This document shows positions 1-9,497 of a stretch of DNA of 64,000 nt, one piece after another (the stretch's first letter is position 1; every line of letters begins with the position of its first letter). The stretch spans positions 760,015 to 824,014 of the forward strand of contig NZ_GG700630.1 of NCBI RefSeq assembly GCF_000162875.1, in the 5' to 3' direction. Source of the DNA: Slackia exigua ATCC 700122 (GTDB lineage Bacteria > Actinomycetota > Coriobacteriia > Coriobacteriales > Eggerthellaceae). The translations under genes were made by a program, and so were the position numbers. The notes under the pieces were generated by a model. The model did not search any database, was not told the DNA's origin, and was given only the letters and a program-made list of their open reading frames with translations.

Positions 1-198
1 TTGTATCGCAGCGCCTTGCGCGCCTGCGCCTAGACGTGCGCGTTTGCACGGAGCGGACACGAGCATCCATAGATTCTTTATGCAAAGAGAAAAGACGGCC
101 CTCCCTCCGGTTTCATGCGGAAAGGAGCGCCGCTTCCGGCTTCATGCGAGCGGGAACGTCCGCCCTGCCGCCTGCGTCATGCGGGAAGGGACGACGCC

Positions 199-1665
199 CT
201 ACTTCTGGCGGCGCGACACCGAGACATCGAGCCCGACGTCGGTGCGGTCGGGATTCGCTTCGGCACGTCCCTGCGCCGAAGCGTCGGCGCCGGCATCGGC
301 GTCGCCGCGCTCATGGCGGTAGGATGCGCTCGAACGACCGGCCTTGCGCGCGGAGCCTTTGCCGTCGCCGCCGAGCTTGCCCGTGAGGGCGGGCGAGATG
401 GACGTCGTCAGCCATGCCGCGGCGCCCGTCGGCTTCTTAGGCTTGGGGGCGGGGGCGATGGCGTCGGCCACGGCGTCCGGCTTCGTGCCGGGAACCTCCT
501 GCGACGAGGGCGAGCCTTTGAAGAAGACGCCGTCCTCGGCCACGACCTGCAGACCCGTGCCGCGCTCGTAGTAGTAGACGAACAGGGCCTTCGCAAGCGC
601 CGCCACGGGGATGGAGATGAGCATGCCCACGACGCTTCCGAACAGACCTTGGACGGCCGATCCGGCCGCGCTGCCGATGAACAGGGCCAAGATGACGAGC
701 ACCGGATGCACGTCGACCGAGTTGGCCATAAGCTTGGGCTGCACGAAGGTATAGACCGCTTCTTGGATGACGATCGTGCCGATGAACACGACGAGCGCAA
801 GCACGGGATTCGTGAACGCGGCGATGACCACGACCAGGATGAGGCCGATCCAATGCCCGATGACGGGGATGACGTTGAAGACGCCCACGATGATGGCGAG
901 GATGCCCGCGTTCGGAACGCCTGCGACGATGTAGAGGATGCCGCACGCGATGCCGACGATCGTGCAGACCGCGAGCGTGGCGAGCAGATAGCCGTCGATG
1001 ATGCGCGTCGTGGTGCGGCGCAGCATGTCGAAGCCTTCCCTGCGCGATTCGGGCACGAGGCGCGCCATCTCGCGGCTGAGGGCCGGCAGCTCCATGAGCA
1101 GCCAGAACGCCACGACAAGCGCGAAGCCGATGATCATGAGCGAATTCGCGAGGCCGGCGCCGAACTCGACGATGCCGGTGGCCGAAGATGCCGCGAAATC
1201 GTTCGCCCAGGAGATGAGCGACGACGACATGGAATCGACCCATTCGGACACGCGCGTGTTCTGCATGATGTCGGCGTAGCGGGCCGAGAAATCGTTCCAC
1301 ATGCGGGTCGCTTCCTGCACATACGACGGCACGGATGCGATGAGGCTGCTCAGCTGATCGCCCAGACCGAAGGCCGGCGAGAACATAACGATGCCCAAAA
1401 GCCCCAGCACAAGCGCGAAGAGCAGGTACGACAGGGCCGTGCCCAGAACGCGCGGGATGCCGTGCGCTTCGAAGAATGCGACGGGCTTGCGCAGGATGAG
1501 CACGAAGATCGCCGCCCACACGACGATGGCGATCGGCGTCGACAGCACGCCCGACACATACCCTGCGGCAGCGATGATGAGCACGATGCCGATAATGGAC
1601 CAGACCTGATAGAAATGACGCTTGGCGGTATCCGTCCTGATAGACGAGGGCAGCTGGCGGTCCAT
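199..1665 (-). CDS. AI-2E family transporter (PerM-like permease)
   Basis: This is a polytopic membrane protein of the AI-2E/PerM family, whose members export or exchange small solutes; the substrate cannot be read from the sequence. Of 488 residues, the first 370 or so carry the family pattern: two hydrophobic N-terminal segments (about residues 20-60), an amphipathic soluble stretch with conserved Trp and Ser, then a cluster of hydrophobic helices with the GVFNVIPVIGHWIGLI region and a QPKLMANSVDVHP stretch typical of the family. The last 110 residues are a hydrophilic Ala/Lys/Pro-rich tail not found in short homologues. The start ATG lies 6 bases after the stop of the upstream small membrane protein, so the two are probably co-transcribed. 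Family assignment is firm, solute unknown. Confidence 0.88.
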   Translation of the reverse strand: MDRQLPSSIRTDTAKRHFYQVWSIIGIVLIIAAAGYVSGVLSTPIAIVVWAAIFVLILRKPVAFFEAHGIPRVLGTALSYLLFALVLGLLGIVMFSPAFGLGDQLSSLIASVPSYVQEATRMWNDFSARYADIMQNTRVSEWVDSMSSSLISWANDFAASSATGIVEFGAGLANSLMIIGFALVVAFWLLMELPALSREMARLVPESRREGFDMLRRTTTRIIDGYLLATLAVCTIVGIACGILYIVAGVPNAGILAIIVGVFNVIPVIGHWIGLILVVVIAAFTNPVLALVVFIGTIVIQEAVYTFVQPKLMANSVDVHPVLVILALFIGSAAGSAVQGLFGSVVGMLISIPVAALAKALFVYYYERGTGLQVVAEDGVFFKGSPSSQEVPGTKPDAVADAIAPAPKPKKPTGAAAWLTTSISPALTGKLGGDGKGSARKAGRSSASYRHERGDADAGADASAQGRAEANPDRTDVGLDVSVSRRQK

Positions 1666-1671
1666 AGGATC

Positions 1672-2238
1672 TTATGCACGCTCGCTTTCGACGTCGGAGG
1701 CACGGCCCGCGGAGGGCGCCAGGGGAACCTGGACGTACTTGGATGCCTGATCCTTGGCGGCCTTGGGCCCTTCGCGATCGACCGTTGGCGCGCACGCCTC
1801 GGAAGCCGCGGCCGCCTCGGCGGCGAACCCGACCGATTCGTCCGACGCCTTCTTCGCGCCGACCGCGCCGCGCACCGCCTCGACCACGTTGTTGACCATG
1901 CGGGAAGGCGTCGTGGCGACATCGTCCACCGCGGAAGCGGCGTTGGCGACATGCCCGGTGATGGCATCCACGTTCTCAAGGATCCCGTCGACGCGCATGA
2001 GCTCGAGGTTGGCGGCATCCACCGTGAGGTTCACGCGCTCGAGCATCGGATCGATGCGCTTGGCGGCAGGAGCCGCGTCGGCCACCATGTCGTTGACGCG
2101 CCCCATGAGGGGGGCGACGTTCGCGTTCGTGTCTTCCACCATGCCGCGCATGCTGCGCAAAAGCCGGACGAGCTCGATCAAGGCCCAGATGAGAGCGACG
2201 CCCACCAAGGCGTAAACGATGGGAAGCAGGTAGTCCAT
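1672..2238 (-). CDS. Small membrane protein, DUF948-like
   Basis: A 188-residue protein with one N-terminal membrane segment (residues 4-26, LLPIVYALVGVALIWALIEL) followed by a long amphipathic helical region with repeated small residues and regularly placed Val/Met/Asn, like DUF948 and methyl-accepting-type coiled helices. The C-terminal 60 residues are Ala-rich and charged. No enzyme motif is visible. It lies 6 bases upstream of the AI-2E-type permease and 33 bases downstream of rarA, and probably forms an operon with the permease. Function unknown; a structural or scaffolding role at the membrane is a guess. Confidence 0.7.
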   Translation of the reverse strand: MDYLLPIVYALVGVALIWALIELVRLLRSMRGMVEDTNANVAPLMGRVNDMVADAAPAAKRIDPMLERVNLTVDAANLELMRVDGILENVDAITGHVANAASAVDDVATTPSRMVNNVVEAVRGAVGAKKASDESVGFAAEAAAASEACAPTVDREGPKAAKDQASKYVQVPLAPSAGRASDVESERA

Positions 2239-2271
2239 GGAAATCTCCTCAGTTCGTGTCCACCGAGTGTA

Positions 2272-3603
2272 TCACGCGTCGGATGAGAATCTATCGCGCC
2301 TGACGGCATCCACGCGATATGCTTCCCAACCCGATTCGCCAGGTTCGAAGAAGCAGCCGCGCTCGAGGCCCTCGGGCAGATAGCGCTGGTCGACCCAATG
2401 CCCGGAATAGTCGTGCGGATAGCGGTAGGCATCGTAGGATTCGGACCCGGGGCGATGGCGGTCGCGCAGATGGCTGGGCACGTCGCGCCGCGGACCGCGG
2501 CGCACCTCGGCGAGGGCCGCGTCGATGCCCGCCTCGGCGGCGTTGCTCTTGGGCGCGAGCGCCATATAGATGGCCGCCTGCGCCAGATTGATACGGCATT
2601 CGGGCAGGCCGACGACCTCGACCGCGCGGAAGGCGGCCTCGGCCACGAGCAGCGCCTGAGGATCCGCGTTGCCGATGTCTTCGCTCGCCAGGATATAGAT
2701 GCGCCGCGCGATGAACTTCGGGTCTTCGCCGCCTTCCAGCATGCGCGCCATCCAATAGAGGGCTGCATCCGGATCGCCGCCGCGCATGGATTTGATGAAT
2801 GCGCTGACCACGTCGTAGTGCATGTCCTTGCCCTTGTCGTAAGGAAGCGCGCGGCGCGGTGTGACGACGGCGACCATATCCGGCGTGACCAGGTACGGCG
2901 CATCGGCGCCCGCCTTCCGTCCCTCGGATTCCGCCAGCTGGCTCGCAAGCTCGAGCGTGGTGAGCGCCCCGCGCGCATCGCCTCCCGAAAGATCGACGAT
3001 GGCACGGGCGGCGCCGTCCGCGAACGCGAAACGGCCGCGCAGCCCGCGTTCGTCGGCGAGGGCCGCATCCAGGATGGACGCGATGTCGGCATCCGACAGG
3101 GCATGCAGCTCCACGATGCGCGAACGCGAGATGAGCGCCGAATTCACTTCGAAGAACGGGTTCTCGGTCGTGGCGCCCACGAGGATGACGACGCGGTTCT
3201 CGACCGCATGCAGGAGCGCGTCCTGCTGGCTGCGGCTGAAACGGTGGATCTCGTCCACGAAGAGGATCGTCTTCGTCCCCGCAGACGCGAGCCTGCGCTC
3301 CGCCGCGGAGATTTCCCTGCGCAGATCGGCGACCGTGCCGCCGATCGCGGAAACTTCCACGAACGCGGAGCGCGTCGTCTCGGCGATGATGCGGGCGATG
3401 CTGGTCTTGCCGGTGCCCGCCGGCCCGAACAGGATCACGGACGAAAGCGCGTCGGCCGTGATGGCGAGGGCGAGCCAGCTGCCCGGGCCGACCGCGTCCT
3501 TCTGCCCGCGCAGCTCGGAAAGCGAGCGCGGACGCATGCGCACCGCAAGCGGCGCGACGGCGTATTTCGCACGGTTGTCGATATCGGTGAAGAGCGTGTC
3601 CAT
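2272..3603 (-). CDS. rarA: Replication-associated recombination protein RarA (MgsA)
   Basis: AAA+ ATPase of 443 residues that acts at stalled replication forks, related to clamp loaders and RuvB. Visible are the N-terminal PLAVRMRPRSLSELRGQ motif of the family, Walker A GPAGTGKT (about residues 60-67), Walker B/DEIH at 117-120 (FVDEIHRFSRSQQD), a sensor-1 ATTENP motif, and the C-terminal tetramerisation part with GNADPQALL and MALAPKSN. The reading frame is open far upstream, but the start at 3603 gives the family N-terminus and sits 8 bases after the stop of the UbiB-like gene. Length is normal for the family. Confidence 0.95.
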   Translation of the reverse strand: MDTLFTDIDNRAKYAVAPLAVRMRPRSLSELRGQKDAVGPGSWLALAITADALSSVILFGPAGTGKTSIARIIAETTRSAFVEVSAIGGTVADLRREISAAERRLASAGTKTILFVDEIHRFSRSQQDALLHAVENRVVILVGATTENPFFEVNSALISRSRIVELHALSDADIASILDAALADERGLRGRFAFADGAARAIVDLSGGDARGALTTLELASQLAESEGRKAGADAPYLVTPDMVAVVTPRRALPYDKGKDMHYDVVSAFIKSMRGGDPDAALYWMARMLEGGEDPKFIARRIYILASEDIGNADPQALLVAEAAFRAVEVVGLPECRINLAQAAIYMALAPKSNAAEAGIDAALAEVRRGPRRDVPSHLRDRHRPGSESYDAYRYPHDYSGHWVDQRYLPEGLERGCFFEPGESGWEAYRVDAVRRDRFSSDA

Positions 3604-3611
3604 GAGGCTTC

Positions 3612-5330
3612 CTATCCGCGCGGGCGGCGATGGATGTTCCAGATGATGTAGATGCTCAAGAACGCGGCGCCGAGAAAGCCGAGGAATCCGATGACGGGCA
3701 CGCCGAACAGCTGCGGCTCGAGGCCCGTCGCATAGATGATGGACGACCCGATGAACAGCCCCGCCGTGATCATGGACAGGCTCATGCGATCGATGATGTA
3801 GCTGAGCAGGCGCATCGGCTCGGACGCGTCGGAGAAGTCCATGCTCATGCGCAAACGGCCCTTCTCCACCATATCGAGCACGTTGGACACGCGCACGGGC
3901 AGCTCGACGATGCGCTCGCCCGCCTTGGACGCCTCGCGGACGCGGCGCGTGACGTCGGAGAAGGGATCGAACGATCGGAACGCGTAGGAGCGCACGTAGC
4001 GGTCCACCACGGCGAGGATGCTGATCTCGGGCGTGAGCGTGATGAGCATGCCTTGGAGCGTCGCCAGGCCGCGCACGAGCATGACGAAGCTCTGAGGCAT
4101 GCTGACGTGGGCGGATTCGAGGATCTTCATGATGTCGTTGAGCAGGGCCGCAAGATCCATGCTGTTGACGTCTTCGGCGCTGTAGCGGTCGACCAGGCGC
4201 GTGAGGTCTTGGAGCAGCTGCCCGTAGTTCAGGCGCCTGCCCGGCGCGTCGGACACGCTTCCCCACTCGATGAACAGATCGGTCAGGCGATGCTCGTCGC
4301 GATAGACCATCGCCTTCATCATCTCGAGGAAGAGCGTGCGTTCGTGCGGGGACAGCTCGCCCATCATGCCGCAGTCGATCCAGACGACCTCGCCTGGATC
4401 ATGCGCGTTCGCATCGGGCCGATCGGGGTCGCACGCATCGCCGGCGCGATCGCGCAGCGCCGGGCGCACGATCAGGTTCGCCGAATGCGGGTCGGCGTGG
4501 TAGAAGCCTTCCTCCACCATCTGGCGCATGTAGCTGCCGGCGATGCGGTCGCCGAGTTCCTTGAGGTCGTAGCCGCAGGCGCGCAACGAGCCCACGTCCT
4601 CGACCGACACGCCGCGGACGAATTCCATGACAAGGACGGTGTCGCCCGAATACTCGCGGTAGACGCGCGGACAGGTGATGCCGTCGTCCTTGCCGACGAA
4701 TGATCCGAAGCGCTGCAGGTTGCGCGCCTCGGCGCCGAAGTCGATTTCCTCGCGCACCGTGCGGTCGAACTCATCGATGACCGCGTCCATGTCCATGCCG
4801 TCCATGACCGAGCCCATCATAGGCACGCCGGTCAGGTTGAGCAGGTCGGCGGCGCGGCGCATGAGCTGGATGTCGCGCAGCATGTCCTCGCGCACGTGAT
4901 GACGGCGCACCTTGACGGCCACCTCGCGGCCGTTCTTGCGCAGAACGGCGCGATGGACCTGGGCGATGGAGGCCGACCCGAGCGGTTCTTCGTCGATGGA
5001 TGCGAACACCTCGCGGTAGTCGCCGCCGTAGGCGTCGTTCAGACGGGCGGCGATGGCCTCGAAAGGCTCGGGCGTGGTGGAGGATCGAAGCGATTGGAGC
5101 GCCGTGCAGTATTCCTGGGGAAGCATGTCCGACCGCGCAGAGAGGATCTGGCCGAGCTTGATGAAGGTGGGACCCAGATCTTCGAGCAGGGCGACGAGCT
5201 TGCCGGGCGTCATGCCGCGACCGACCTCGTTGCGTCGGAACGTTTTGACGATCTCGGCCAAGCGCGCGGCAGACGTCTTGTCGCGCATGCCTTCGCGCAC
5301 GAAACGCGCCACATCCTTTGCGTTCGGCAT
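3612..5330 (-). CDS. ABC1/UbiB-family protein kinase-like protein
   Basis: Membrane-associated atypical kinase of the UbiB/ADCK family (572 residues), linked in other organisms to quinone synthesis or membrane lipid homeostasis. The family-specific KLGQILSARSDMLP motif lies near residue 60, followed by the Ala-rich nucleotide loop (GSASIAQVHRAVL), catalytic-type HADPHSANL, and a divalent-metal WIDCGMMG motif in place of DFG. Two C-terminal hydrophobic segments anchor it. Start 5330 is chosen because GGAAGGGG lies just upstream; an in-frame ATG at 5366 lacks such a site. A likely quinone-related role would suit the respiratory genes in the window, but this is inference. Confidence 0.88.
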   Translation of the reverse strand: MPNAKDVARFVREGMRDKTSAARLAEIVKTFRRNEVGRGMTPGKLVALLEDLGPTFIKLGQILSARSDMLPQEYCTALQSLRSSTTPEPFEAIAARLNDAYGGDYREVFASIDEEPLGSASIAQVHRAVLRKNGREVAVKVRRHHVREDMLRDIQLMRRAADLLNLTGVPMMGSVMDGMDMDAVIDEFDRTVREEIDFGAEARNLQRFGSFVGKDDGITCPRVYREYSGDTVLVMEFVRGVSVEDVGSLRACGYDLKELGDRIAGSYMRQMVEEGFYHADPHSANLIVRPALRDRAGDACDPDRPDANAHDPGEVVWIDCGMMGELSPHERTLFLEMMKAMVYRDEHRLTDLFIEWGSVSDAPGRRLNYGQLLQDLTRLVDRYSAEDVNSMDLAALLNDIMKILESAHVSMPQSFVMLVRGLATLQGMLITLTPEISILAVVDRYVRSYAFRSFDPFSDVTRRVREASKAGERIVELPVRVSNVLDMVEKGRLRMSMDFSDASEPMRLLSYIIDRMSLSMITAGLFIGSSIIYATGLEPQLFGVPVIGFLGFLGAAFLSIYIIWNIHRRPRG

Positions 5331-5479
5331 CGCTTTCCCCTTCCGCCGGTTCGGTTCGAAAATCATTGTAGTCCAAAGAGTTCAAGGGTTTATTTTCCCC
5401 ATAGACTCGATTATGCTCTTTGCAGAGCCTTGCTTCCGATTGCCGCATTTGCGATGGACCGATGCAAATTTAGAGGGAG

Positions 5480-5690
5480 CTCTAGATTGCGGGTGAACAA
5501 GGGATTCGCGTCCGTTGACGCGAAAGCTTTGAAGCTCGCTGCGAGCACCCACCTTACGAGGTGGGTTCATCCTAGGCCGGAGGCGGGGCTCGCTTTCTTG
5601 CCGCAAGCCCTCGCCTTCCTCGATGCCACTATATCGAAGTTCTGGGAGAAATCGAAGAAGCCCCTGGTTGTGTACCGAAAGTTGGTATCG
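5480..5690 (-). ncRNA. Candidate structured non-coding RNA or leader, family unassigned
   Basis: The gap 5331-5747 has no credible gene but is packed with perfect stem-loops: ACCCACCT-TACG-AGGTGGGT (5547-5566), TTCGCGTC-CGTT-GACGCGAA (5505-5524), GCTCG-CTG-CGAGC and AGCTT-TG-AAGCT between them, and a longer imperfect stem joining about 5579-5590 with 5605-5619. TTGCGG (5488-5493) can also pair with CCGCAA (5601-5606), enclosing the array. Strand is uncertain because hairpins are symmetric; minus is chosen since all neighbours run that way, making it a leader of the UbiB-rarA operon or a free RNA. 6S RNA often lies near rarA in Firmicutes and is one option, but I could not match a consensus. 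Confidence 0.35.
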
Positions 5691-5747
5691 GGAGACCCCA
5701 TCGGGCGGGCCGCCTTCTTGGGAATCGGATCCGAGACGGCCGGTCCC

Positions 5748-7652
5748 TCAGTCCCAAGGCCGAACGAATGCCCTCACCTGTGCTTCGAATCTGCCGTTCA
5801 GCACCATGAAGAGCATAGCCTCGAGCACGATGAGCGGGCCTATGGTCGCAGCCATGCGCACGAAGATGTGCGCGCTCGCCGCCTCGACGCTCATGAGGAA
5901 CGCCATCGCGAAGCCCGTCAGCACGACCGCGAAGCCGATCGGCAGCGAGAAGAGCACCTGAAGCTGGCGTTTCTGGATGCGCAGCACCTGTGCGACGGAC
6001 AGCCCCATGCGGTTCAGGTTGCGCATGACGGGCAGGCTTTCGCGCACGTCGGACAGAAGCCGGAAGTAGATGAGGCTGATCGACGCCACGATGAAGACGA
6101 TGGAGAGCATGAACGAGATGTACGTGTATATCTCGTATGAGTATTCCTGCAGGACGATGGTCTCGATACGCGGGATGAAGAGGAAATCCTCCCCCCCGCT
6201 CAGGCCGAATCCGATGGTCTCGCGCACGCTTTCGCAGGCCGTGCGCACCTCTTGGGCCTGACCCTCGTCGTCCACATCGAATATGAAGGCCCGCACGTTC
6301 ACAAGCCCGCCCGCCTCATGCAGCCGCTGCCAGTCGGCATCGGTCACCACGTAGCTGCCGAAACGCTTCGCATCGTCGAGCACGGGCGCGGACGTGCCGA
6401 CGACCTTGAACGAAACGCCGTTCAGCGCCTCGACCGAATCCTCGGAATCAGGCGTGCCCGAGATGCCGACCGCCTGGCCGTCGTCGAGCGCAAGCGTCGT
6501 GCCCGATTGCCTCTCGTAGGCGCTCTGGGCGATGAATTTGGTGCCGAAGATCGTCTTCTCGGTCTGCAGCATGTCGTATGAATCCTCCGTATACGCCACG
6601 CCGTTGGCATCGAGCTGCGTTTCGATCTCGTCGATATCCGACGATTCGCGCGCGTTGTCGCCATACGAGAAGTACCCGATGCCGAAGGGGATGTCCTGCG
6701 AGACGTCCGCACGAACCGTCGTGACGAACGCCAGCGACACGATGATGGCGCTGAACGACATCGCGAGCATGACGGTGGACACGAACATCGTCATGACCGA
6801 CCCTTTGATCCGATCGCGCAGGCCGGACATCCAGATGGCGTTACCTTCCTCGAGGTAGTAGCGCGAACGCGCGAGCCACGAAAGCACGAGGAACGAGAAC
6901 TGGCGATAGACAAGGAAGATTCCGGCGAACGTGCATCCGACGATGAACCAGGGGATGATGCCGGCAAGCTCGTCATGCGGTTCCAGGAATGCGCGCACAG
7001 GCGGGATGACGCCGAACAGGCAGGCGCCGCAGCCGCACGCGAGCAAAGCGATGCCGAGGACGGCAAGGGGCTTCGAGAACCGCATGCCGCGGCTCTCGTC
7101 GACCTTGGAGGCAAGCAGCTCGACGATGGGGCGCCTGCATATCCCACGCGCCTGCACCGCGCTCGCCACCAGGAAGATGACGACGAACGTCGCCGCAGTC
7201 TGCACGATGGATACGATCGGGAACTGGTACGCGACATCTTCAATGCGGATGATCCGCGCCATAAGCATGACCATGAGATGCCCGAAGACGAGGCCGACGA
7301 TCAGGCCGACGGCGATGGCGCTCGCGCCGATCAACAGGCTTTCGAGCATGATGGATAGCGCGACCTGGCGCTTCGTCATGCCCATCGTGCGAAGCGCCCC
7401 GTACAGGCGGCGCTTGCGCTTCAAGAAGGCATTGAGCGAAAGCCCGAGGAACCCGAGCGAATACACGGCGATGAAGGCGGCCGCGACCCGCATGATATCT
7501 TGTATGCTTTCGCTCTGCGCAAGCTGGGGATGGTTCATGTTGGCCGAGAACACGAAGAAGACCACGATCGAGAACACGCTGCTCAGCCAGAATGCGACGT
7601 AGCTTTCCTTATCGCGCAGGACGTTGTTGAGAGAGAACGTGAAGAAATCCAT
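5748..7652 (-). CDS. ABC transporter permease, FtsX/BceB type
   Basis: A 634-residue FtsX-domain permease. The layout is that of bacitracin-type permeases: about ten membrane segments with a large extracytoplasmic domain of about 200 residues (roughly 320-520) between helices 7 and 8, and FtsX-like cores near residues 60-180 and at the C-terminus. Its start lies 1 base after the stop of the ATPase gene, and a two-component system is just upstream, so the four genes form a Bce-type module. Such systems sense and detoxify cell-wall-active peptides; the actual inducer here is unknown. Confidence 0.87.
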   Translation of the reverse strand: MDFFTFSLNNVLRDKESYVAFWLSSVFSIVVFFVFSANMNHPQLAQSESIQDIMRVAAAFIAVYSLGFLGLSLNAFLKRKRRLYGALRTMGMTKRQVALSIMLESLLIGASAIAVGLIVGLVFGHLMVMLMARIIRIEDVAYQFPIVSIVQTAATFVVIFLVASAVQARGICRRPIVELLASKVDESRGMRFSKPLAVLGIALLACGCGACLFGVIPPVRAFLEPHDELAGIIPWFIVGCTFAGIFLVYRQFSFLVLSWLARSRYYLEEGNAIWMSGLRDRIKGSVMTMFVSTVMLAMSFSAIIVSLAFVTTVRADVSQDIPFGIGYFSYGDNARESSDIDEIETQLDANGVAYTEDSYDMLQTEKTIFGTKFIAQSAYERQSGTTLALDDGQAVGISGTPDSEDSVEALNGVSFKVVGTSAPVLDDAKRFGSYVVTDADWQRLHEAGGLVNVRAFIFDVDDEGQAQEVRTACESVRETIGFGLSGGEDFLFIPRIETIVLQEYSYEIYTYISFMLSIVFIVASISLIYFRLLSDVRESLPVMRNLNRMGLSVAQVLRIQKRQLQVLFSLPIGFAVVLTGFAMAFLMSVEAASAHIFVRMAATIGPLIVLEAMLFMVLNGRFEAQVRAFVRPWD

Positions 7653-7653
7653 C

Positions 7654-8397
7654 TTATTTCGCCCCCATGAACTTGAGCACGTTCAGGATCTCGTCGTAGA
7701 ACGCGAGCCTATCCCCTTCGCGGTACAGCTCCTCCAGAATGCGCCCGTCCTTGATGAAGACCGCGCGCGTGCAGAAGCTCGCCGTCTTCGCGTCGTGCGT
7801 GACGACGATCGTGGAGGTCTTCCTCCTCGCATTGAGATCGGAGAAGATGCGCATGACGCTCTCGGCCGCCGCCGAGTCGAGATTTCCCGTAGGCTCGTCC
7901 GCCAGAAGCAGGCGGGGGTGATGGATGATCGCGCGGGCGATGGCGGCCCGCTGGGCCTGACCGCCCGAAACTTCAAACGTCCGCTTGTCGAGGACCGCCG
8001 CGATGCCGAGGCTTTCGGCCACGGCGACCGCCTCCGCCTTCATGCGAGCCGGCGGCACGCGACGCATCATGAGCGGAAGCATGATGTTCTCGCGAACGGT
8101 CAGCGTATCGACCAGATTGAAATCTTGGAAGACGAAGCCGAGCTCGTTGCGACGGAACTCGGCGGCCTGCGATTCTCCTAGACAGGATATGTCGCGTCCG
8201 TCGATGCGAATCTCGCCCGAGCTGAGAGGGAGGATGCCGGATATGAGGTTGAGCAGCGTGGACTTGCCTGACCCCGAGGCGCCCATGATGGCGACGAACT
8301 CGCCTTCCTCCATGTTCATGGACAGGTCGTTCACGGCGCGTACCTGAACGTCGGTGCCGTATATCTTGCTTGCATGGTCGATAGTGAGGATCGCCAT
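7654..8397 (-). CDS. ABC transporter ATP-binding protein, BceA/LolD type
   Basis: Cytoplasmic ATPase of 247 residues with Walker A GASGSGKS (39-46), Q-loop FQDFNLVDTLTVRENI, signature VSGGQAQR and Walker B LLLADEPTGNLD, the hallmarks of MacB/LolD/BceA-like ATPases that pair with FtsX-type permeases. Start 8397 is preceded by AAAGGAG at good spacing; longer in-frame extensions upstream lack the family N-terminus (MAILTIDHASKIYG fits). Its partner permease follows after 1 base. A 125-base gap separates it from the histidine kinase gene, so it may have its own promoter controlled by the response regulator, as in Bce systems. Confidence 0.92.
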   Translation of the reverse strand: MAILTIDHASKIYGTDVQVRAVNDLSMNMEEGEFVAIMGASGSGKSTLLNLISGILPLSSGEIRIDGRDISCLGESQAAEFRRNELGFVFQDFNLVDTLTVRENIMLPLMMRRVPPARMKAEAVAVAESLGIAAVLDKRTFEVSGGQAQRAAIARAIIHHPRLLLADEPTGNLDSAAAESVMRIFSDLNARRKTSTIVVTHDAKTASFCTRAVFIKDGRILEELYREGDRLAFYDEILNVLKFMGAK

Positions 8398-8522
8398 ATC
8401 TGAACTCCTTTCCGATCCGATGCAAGAAGCGTATGGAACCGCGCGCCGAGCCGCCATCGAATGGCGTGACGAAAGGTGACGCGACATGTCATATGCGAGC
8501 GGGGCGTCGCATCGCAATGCCG

Positions 8523-9497
8523 TCAGAGCGTGATGCGCATGCACGTTCCCGCTCCGAGCTTGGATTCAACCTCGATGCCATGGCCGAGCTCGTCGAGCAC
8601 GTGCTTCGCGACGTACAGCCCGATGCCCGACGACTGGTCGTGGTCGCGCCCGTTGCTGCCCGTGAAATACAGATCGAAGATGCGCGGCAGGTCGCGCTCT
8701 CGAATGCCGATGCCGTGATCGGCGATGGAAAGCGTCACGCCGGCATCCGACGCCGTCGCGCCGACCTCGATCGTCGACGCGGCGTCCGAATACTTCACCG
8801 CGTTATGCAGCATCTGTTCGATGACGAAGGCGAGCCATTTCCCATCGGTGCGCACGCGCAGGCCGGCATCGATATCCACGACGGGAAAGACCTCTTTCTG
8901 GACGAAGAGGCGTCGCTCCTTGGCGATGACGGCATCGACCGTCCGTTTGAGAGGCACGTCTTCGATGGCGAGATCGGCCTGCATGCGCTCCATGCGCACG
9001 AAGCTCAAGACCAGATCGAGCTGTCCCTGCATGCGGTCGAGCTCGCACAGCGCGTCGAACGAATCGATGCGTCCCGGATCCTTCTGCACCATGAGGCGCA
9101 GGACGCTGACCGGCGTCTTCATCTGGTGAACCCACTGCATGACGTGCGTCCGCCACCGCAGCATCTCCTCGTCCCGTTCGTTCAGGCGACGCTGATAGCT
9201 GTGATATGCATCACGCCCGCGCGCGACGTACGCCGCGGTCACGGGATCGGACCCATGGCGCTCGAGCAGCTTTTCCATGGCATCCGCACCCGCTTCCAGG
9301 CTTTCATAGAACGCGCGCTTGCGCATGAAACGCACGATCAGGAACGCAGCCAGGACGAAGACCGAGACGAACAGGAAGTAAGCGACGCCCGCGGCCGATG
9401 CGAAGCCGTCGACGAAGCGGAATGCGAGCGCGATGGCGACGGATTCGAAGAGGAACAGCGCGATGACATCCAGATGGTCCTTCAGGAAAAGCCTCAT
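8523..9497 (-). CDS. Sensor histidine kinase, intramembrane-sensing BceS-like
   Basis: Histidine kinase of 324 residues with two N-terminal membrane helices (about 11-29 and 37-57) and almost no extracytoplasmic loop, as in intramembrane-sensing kinases that read the state of a partner ABC transporter. The phospho-acceptor is His124 in WVHQMKTPVSVL, the N-box is LHNAVKYSD, and G-boxes DHGIGI and SSGIGLYV follow. It overlaps the response regulator gene by 4 bases (ATGA) and precedes the ABC genes, supporting a Bce-type flux-sensing circuit. Confidence 0.92.
   Translation of the reverse strand: MRLFLKDHLDVIALFLFESVAIALAFRFVDGFASAAGVAYFLFVSVFVLAAFLIVRFMRKRAFYESLEAGADAMEKLLERHGSDPVTAAYVARGRDAYHSYQRRLNERDEEMLRWRTHVMQWVHQMKTPVSVLRLMVQKDPGRIDSFDALCELDRMQGQLDLVLSFVRMERMQADLAIEDVPLKRTVDAVIAKERRLFVQKEVFPVVDIDAGLRVRTDGKWLAFVIEQMLHNAVKYSDAASTIEVGATASDAGVTLSIADHGIGIRERDLPRIFDLYFTGSNGRDHDQSSGIGLYVAKHVLDELGHGIEVESKLGAGTCMRITL

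Noticed and set aside
115-2286. A 723-codon plus-strand frame at the left edge
   Set aside because: Shadow of the AI-2E permease and the small membrane gene; low-complexity basic and acidic product. The 1-198 stretch itself shows no gene.
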